Source: Gammaproteobacteria bacterium
GTDB taxonomy: Bacteria > Pseudomonadota > Gammaproteobacteria > UBA5335
Direction of reading: 5' to 3'
Assembly: GCA_011620145.1 (NCBI GenBank)
Contig: WOZT01000040.1
Location: 1 to 6,365 of the forward strand
DNA length: 6,365 nt
In this document: piece after piece, positions 6,061 through 6,365 of the stretch
Layout: every line of letters begins with the position of its first letter
Numbering within the stretch: the first letter of the stretch is position 1
The notes under the pieces: model-generated
Database searches by the model: none
Told to the model about the DNA's origin: nothing
The model's input: the letters and a program-made list of their open reading frames with translations, nothing else
Translations under genes and position numbers: made by a program

Positions 6061-6365
6061 ATGCCTCAGCTCACCATTCTGCCCTCTGGAAAAACCATCG
6101 CTGCCAGCGAGGGCCAAACCCTGCTGGAGCTGATCCTGGCGGCCGGGGAGAACATCCCCCACAAATGCGACGGCAACGCGAAATGCGGCAGTTGCCACAT
6201 TTTCCTGCAAAGCGGCCGCAAGAGCGTGTCCAAACTCAGCCCGCTGGAAAATGAAAAGCTCGACAGCATCGTCGGCGTGGGCTCCAAGTCGCGCCTGGCC
6301 TGCCAGTGCCGCATCACCGGCACCGAGGACATCAGCGTCGAACTGCTCGGCTTCGGCTCCGGGCT
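6061..6365 (+). CDS. Second [2Fe-2S] ferredoxin, partial at window edge
   Basis: The first 101 residues of a ferredoxin distinct from Fdx; the stop lies beyond the window. MPQLTILPSGKTIAASEGQTLLELILAAG leads to the cluster motif HKCDGNAKCGSCHIF with Cys36, Cys42 and Cys45 (C-x5-C-x2-C), and SRLACQCRI gives Cys81 as the likely fourth ligand, with an extra Cys83. The spacing is adrenodoxin-like, but the HKCDGNAKCGSC segment differs clearly from the HACEKACVCTTC of Fdx, so it is unlikely to be a simple recent duplicate. Similar small [2Fe-2S] ferredoxins accompany nif genes in diazotrophs (the FdxD/FdV type of Rhodobacter capsulatus), but I cannot confirm that subgroup from memory. The ATG has ACGGAG (6046-6051) 9 nt upstream. 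It is probably the next gene of the operon and a candidate electron donor. Confidence 0.88.
   Translation, partial: MPQLTILPSGKTIAASEGQTLLELILAAGENIPHKCDGNAKCGSCHIFLQSGRKSVSKLSPLENEKLDSIVGVGSKSRLACQCRITGTEDISVELLGFGSG

Overview
The window carries an almost complete iron-sulfur cluster (ISC) assembly operon, all on the + strand, with one unrelated small gene in front of it. The DNA is GC-rich, with strong G/C preference at third codon positions. The protein sequences resemble proteobacterial ISC proteins. A GC-rich betaproteobacterium (for example a Rhodocyclales-like diazotroph) is my best guess, but this rests on general resemblance and not on a search; a gammaproteobacterium is not excluded.

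Layout: (1) positions 32-424, a stand-alone receiver-like protein that has lost its phosphorylation residues. (2) Positions 425-669, a 245-bp intergenic region with a NifA-type upstream activating sequence (TGT-N10-ACA, 474-489), a 16-bp palindrome (549-564), a near-consensus sigma-54 (-24/-12) promoter (578-594) and a short structured leader. (3) Positions 670-6031, iscS-iscU-erpA-iscA-hscB-hscA-fdx-iscX, tightly packed, with hscB and hscA overlapping by 4 bp. (4) From 6061 to the right edge, a second [2Fe-2S] ferredoxin gene, cut by the window end.

Together the genes give a full pathway. IscS takes sulfur from cysteine, IscU is the scaffold, and Fdx supplies electrons. IscX is a small acidic regulator or iron-linked partner of IscS. 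The HscA/HscB chaperone pair releases the cluster from IscU through its LPPVK motif, and the two A-type proteins (ErpA and IscA) carry clusters to targets. All expected catalytic and ligand residues are present.

The most notable point is regulation and composition. The usual repressor gene iscR is not in front of iscS. In its place is what looks like a nitrogen-fixation promoter (sigma-54 plus NifA site). The operon also has an erpA gene inserted between iscU and iscA, and an extra ferredoxin at the end. I infer that this is an ISC operon dedicated to, or boosted during, nitrogen fixation, possibly a second copy beside a housekeeping isc operon or a stand-in for nifUS. No nif structural gene is visible, so this is a hypothesis from promoter motifs and gene content.
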